Positions 6,230 to 8,606 of a stretch of 8,606 bases of DNA are shown here, piece by piece. The position numbers and the translations under genes were made by a program. Within the stretch, counting starts at the first letter, position 1, and every line of letters starts with the position of its first letter. The notes under the pieces were generated by a model. That model saw only the letters and a list, made by a program, of their open reading frames with translations. It was not told the DNA's origin and made no database searches. This DNA is from Bacillota bacterium (GTDB taxonomy: Bacteria; Bacillota; Clostridia; Lachnospirales; Lachnospiraceae): the NCBI GenBank assembly GCA_023398615.1, contig JAEWSD010000190.1, positions 1 to 8,606 on the forward strand, in the 5' to 3' direction.

Positions 6230-7837
6230 TCATAAGGAGGAGAACAGTTTTGCGCCTCTTGTATTTAAGTAACGGTACAGCAAGAAGGATACGACTGCCA
6301 GCACCGCCGAAGTAATTGCATTTACGATAACCGCATTCAGTGATAATGCAATAATAAGCAGAACCGGTATCGCTGCCGCTATCAACACAACCAGCATCAC
6401 TACTAAGACGGCGGCACTCTGCTTAATTACCGTTATCTCCGTCGTCCAGTTCAGATTAGGCAGTTTTAAGTTAATAAGCAGGCCGCTTATAGAAATGAAA
6501 AACGCATATACCCCCGGCATAACCCAAAGTATGACCAGCTCCGTAAGCTCCAGCTTAAGACCAAGTGTAATGATGATGCCGTCGAGAAAAATCGCCGGTA
6601 AAGTCATAAGCAAATTTACTGCAATCTTGCTGTTGAATATGGTTTTCATCGATACCGGAGAGGATTTCAGTATCCACAGATTCTTACCCTCCAGGGAAAC
6701 AGAGCTTGCCGTAATATCCGTCAGGGCAACACACATAGCGATCGCGATCGGCGCGTACGTTCCAATGTAGCTGCCGGCCTGCGGTATTTCAAGTAAACGT
6801 GCTATCGTTTCCGGTTTTAAAAATATCGTAGCTATCGCACCGATCGTCATCATAACAATACCGACAGCAGTATTCATAACATACAAAGGAGAATTAAAAT
6901 ATCTCTTCAATTCCTTTCGGAACAATGCCTTAAACGGACTTGTCTGTTCCAGCTGACCAAGCCTGTAATTTGATTTTGCCCGGCTGGCGGACATATAGGA
7001 ATTCAGTGATTTAAACAGGATGCCGACAAGCTTTGAAAATAATGCAAAAGCCAGCACCGATACCATAATAAATATTAGGAAAGAAAGCAGGTCATACTCA
7101 CAGACCGCCGCTTTATACATACCGGCAAGCGGATAAAGGCCGTCCACCTGTTTCGTCAGTACCGTACTCATCTCTCCCAGCATTTCCTGTGAATCCTGAA
7201 TTTTAAAGGAAAAAGCCATTATACCGATTAAAGTGGCAAATAATATAACTATATTTACCAGGTTGCTATGTTTGAACCTTGCGGCAGCAGCGGCAATTAC
7301 CGTTCCGATAACCGCGGCTACCACCATAGGCACCAAAGGTATGAAAAACAGACTCAACAGACTGAGAAAATAAAAAGCAGGTGAAGCATTGGCCAGTATT
7401 CCGTATACGATATCTGCCGGCAGCATTACAATCAGCACGAATATCAAATTAATCGCATAAAGCAGCATCAGACGGCTGGCAACAACGGTGTCTGTTTTTA
7501 CAGGCAAGGACATCGTAATGTCATAATCCTTAAATCCGAATAGCGTACCCTTTACCTTGTAAATTGTCGTAATGATTGTAATAATACAGGTAACCGCCAT
7601 CATAAGTTCCGGGAGTAACGGCAGCATTCCGATCATTTTCAGGGATGTACCGATTAAATAGCTGTATGAGAAGGACACTCCCGATAAGAGAATCAGGAAG
7701 AGCAGGGTGATAAGCAGGTAGATCAAACGGTTCCTTCTCCTGTTGTTTTTTAAATTCTTCGATATGAAATTGAAATCAAACGCAGTTCCAAACTGCACCT
7801 TTGTCAAAAGCCATATATTCTTCATGATAATCGCCAT
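6230..7837 (-). CDS. ABC exporter permease, large putative ABC-2-like type
   Basis: Integral membrane subunit of an ABC transporter; 535 residues with about twelve hydrophobic segments (roughly 39-63, 75-93, 122-147, 156-187, 192-212, 250-275, 317-340, 358-378, 405-427, 433-456, 472-500 and 503-521). A basic cluster (KNNRRRNR, 30-37) precedes the first helix. Cytoplasmic motifs include SLPVKTD (110-116), SPFKALFRKELKRYF (300-314) and SLEGKNLWILKSSPVS (381-396), which I associate with large uncharacterised ABC permeases of Firmicutes. There is no periplasmic-binding or peptidase domain, so export is more likely than import. The substrate is unknown. It follows its ATPase gene by 18 bases. The start is uncertain: 7837 has only a weak AGAAG six bases upstream, while the ATG at 7825 (MKNIWLLTKV) looks more family-like but has its AAAGG at thirteen bases. 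Confidence 0.85.
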   Translation of the reverse strand: MAIIMKNIWLLTKVQFGTAFDFNFISKNLKNNRRRNRLIYLLITLLFLILLSGVSFSYSYLIGTSLKMIGMLPLLPELMMAVTCIITIITTIYKVKGTLFGFKDYDITMSLPVKTDTVVASRLMLLYAINLIFVLIVMLPADIVYGILANASPAFYFLSLLSLFFIPLVPMVVAAVIGTVIAAAAARFKHSNLVNIVILFATLIGIMAFSFKIQDSQEMLGEMSTVLTKQVDGLYPLAGMYKAAVCEYDLLSFLIFIMVSVLAFALFSKLVGILFKSLNSYMSASRAKSNYRLGQLEQTSPFKALFRKELKRYFNSPLYVMNTAVGIVMMTIGAIATIFLKPETIARLLEIPQAGSYIGTYAPIAIAMCVALTDITASSVSLEGKNLWILKSSPVSMKTIFNSKIAVNLLMTLPAIFLDGIIITLGLKLELTELVILWVMPGVYAFFISISGLLINLKLPNLNWTTEITVIKQSAAVLVVMLVVLIAAAIPVLLIIALSLNAVIVNAITSAVLAVVSFLLYRYLNTRGAKLFSSL

Positions 7838-7855
7838 ACCTTTCTTCTAATATAC

Positions 7856-8566
7856 TTATTCCTCAATAAGTTCCATGAAGACATCTTCCAGGCTTTGATT
7901 CCCTTTTACATCCTCCGTGCTGCCGCATGCGACCAGCCTGCCGCCCTTAATAATTGCGATTTTATTACAAAGCTTTTCCGCAACCTCAAGAACATGCGTG
8001 GAAAAAAAGATAGCGCTGCCTCCCGCACAAAGCTCCGTCATGATAGTTTTCAGGGTATGGGATGCCTTGGGATCGAGCCCGACAAAGGGTTCATCCAGCA
8101 CCAAGAGCTTGGGCTTGTGTATCAATGCCGATATGATAGCCAGCTTCTGCTTCATACCGTGGGAATAGGAAGAAATCAAATCTCCCAAATTCTGTATCAA
8201 TTCGAAATCCTCTCCATACTTCTTTATCAGCAGCTCCCTGTCCGCCGCAGGCACATGGTAAATATCCGCAATGAAATTCAGGTACTGTATTCCGGTCAAA
8301 TGGTCATAAATATCCGGATTATCCGGTATATATGCAGTAACCTTCTTGCATTTCACCGCATCCTTCTTAATGGACACACCGTCAATTGTAATATCCCCTT
8401 CATCAAAGTCAAGTACACCGGCAACCGCACGAAGAGTTGTCGTTTTTCCTGCTCCGTTATGGCCGATAAATCCGTAGATATCACCTTCCTTAACCTCCAG
8501 GGTCAATTGATCGACCGCCTTTTTCCCGCCTTTATAGGTTTTACTGAAATTCTTAATACTTAACAT
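7856..8566 (-). CDS. ABC transporter ATP-binding protein (EcsA/ABC-2 exporter type)
   Basis: Cytoplasmic ATPase subunit, 236 residues, normal for a single nucleotide-binding domain. Walker A is GHNGAGKT (35-42), the signature loop YSHGMKQK (134-141) replaces LSGGQ, Walker B is LLVLDEP (154-160), the D-loop is GLDP (163-166), and the switch histidine is His191 in STH. The usual Q-loop glutamine is replaced: the segment reads YIPDNPDIYDHLT (79-91), as in EcsA-like exporters. GGGAG six bases before the ATG at 8566 supports the start. It is the first gene of the left-pointing block and its partner is the adjacent permease. The order ATPase, permease, repressor, SdpI-like suggests peptide export or resistance, but that is inferred. 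The promoter is likely near or beyond 8606. Confidence 0.95.
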   Translation of the reverse strand: MLSIKNFSKTYKGGKKAVDQLTLEVKEGDIYGFIGHNGAGKTTTLRAVAGVLDFDEGDITIDGVSIKKDAVKCKKVTAYIPDNPDIYDHLTGIQYLNFIADIYHVPAADRELLIKKYGEDFELIQNLGDLISSYSHGMKQKLAIISALIHKPKLLVLDEPFVGLDPKASHTLKTIMTELCAGGSAIFFSTHVLEVAEKLCNKIAIIKGGRLVACGSTEDVKGNQSLEDVFMELIEE

Positions 8567-8580
8567 TCCCGACTCCCATC

Positions 8581-8597
8581 TGCGTGTAATGCACGCA
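8581..8597. promoter_or_regulatory. Inverted repeat upstream of the ABC operon
   Basis: TGCGTG and CACGCA are perfect 6-bp arms around a five-base loop, ending about 15 bases before the first gene of the left-pointing block and next to its ribosome binding site. It could be an operator or a short leader hairpin. The window ends nine bases later, so the promoter it would act on cannot be seen. Confidence 0.3.
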
Positions 8598-8606
8598 TAA
8601 AATAAT

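Noticed and set aside
6235..6240. AAGGAGG-like Shine-Dalgarno sequence on the plus strand
   Set aside because: It is the reverse complement of Ser-Ser codons at the permease C-terminus and is not followed by a credible plus-strand gene.
6739..6750. Perfect palindrome CGATCGCGATCG in the permease gene
   Set aside because: Explained by the coding sequence for a Pro-Ile-Ala-Ile-Ala run (atc gcg atc codons); no second copy or regulatory context.
7895..8563. 222-codon open frame on the plus strand opposite the ABC ATPase
   Set aside because: It covers almost exactly the ATPase gene in antisense; the product is unlike any known family and the minus-strand motifs are complete.

Overview
The window looks like chromosome from a Gram-positive anaerobe of the Clostridia, probably Lachnospiraceae-like. 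The evidence is moderate G+C with AT-rich intergenic regions, strong GGAGG-type ribosome binding sites, and protein sequences typical of that group. No RNA genes, insertion sequences, prophage genes or CRISPR arrays were seen. The species cannot be named from this sequence alone.

Layout. (1) 1-522: an intergenic stretch with one doubtful small ORF (+, 169-390) and a long hairpin (409-474) beyond the 3' end of enolase. (2) 523-1842 (-): eno, glycolytic enolase. (3) 1843-2084: divergent intergenic region with a leader hairpin on the eno side and a good extended -10 promoter facing the next gene. (4) 2085-3617 (+): an M32-family metallocarboxypeptidase. (5) 3618-3735: a clear promoter (TTGAAA-17-TATAAT), a candidate ARG box and a strong ribosome binding site serving argH. 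(6) 3736-5109 (+): argH, argininosuccinate lyase. (7) 5110-5221: a second long hairpin, a bidirectional terminator between convergent genes. (8) 8566 down to 5222 (-): ABC ATPase, ABC permease, SdpR-like ArsR repressor and SdpI-like membrane protein, all in one direction. Its promoter probably lies near or beyond the right edge.

How the genes work together. The first three named genes are housekeeping functions (glycolysis, peptide turnover, arginine synthesis) with separate promoters and no obvious joint role. The left-pointing four-gene block is the accessory part. An SdpR/SdpI pair, known in Bacillus subtilis as an autorepressor plus immunity/sensor protein for the SDP cannibalism toxin, sits directly downstream of a two-component ABC exporter. 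No toxin-maturation genes (sdpABC-like) are present. It may be a stand-alone module that senses or resists a membrane-active peptide. A 12-bp perfect palindrome just upstream of the repressor is a candidate operator.

The two intergenic hairpins share a near-identical left arm and show compensatory base changes. They appear to be two copies of one dispersed hairpin/terminator family. This and the SdpRI-ABC block are the observations most worth following up. Most of the rest is ordinary core genome.
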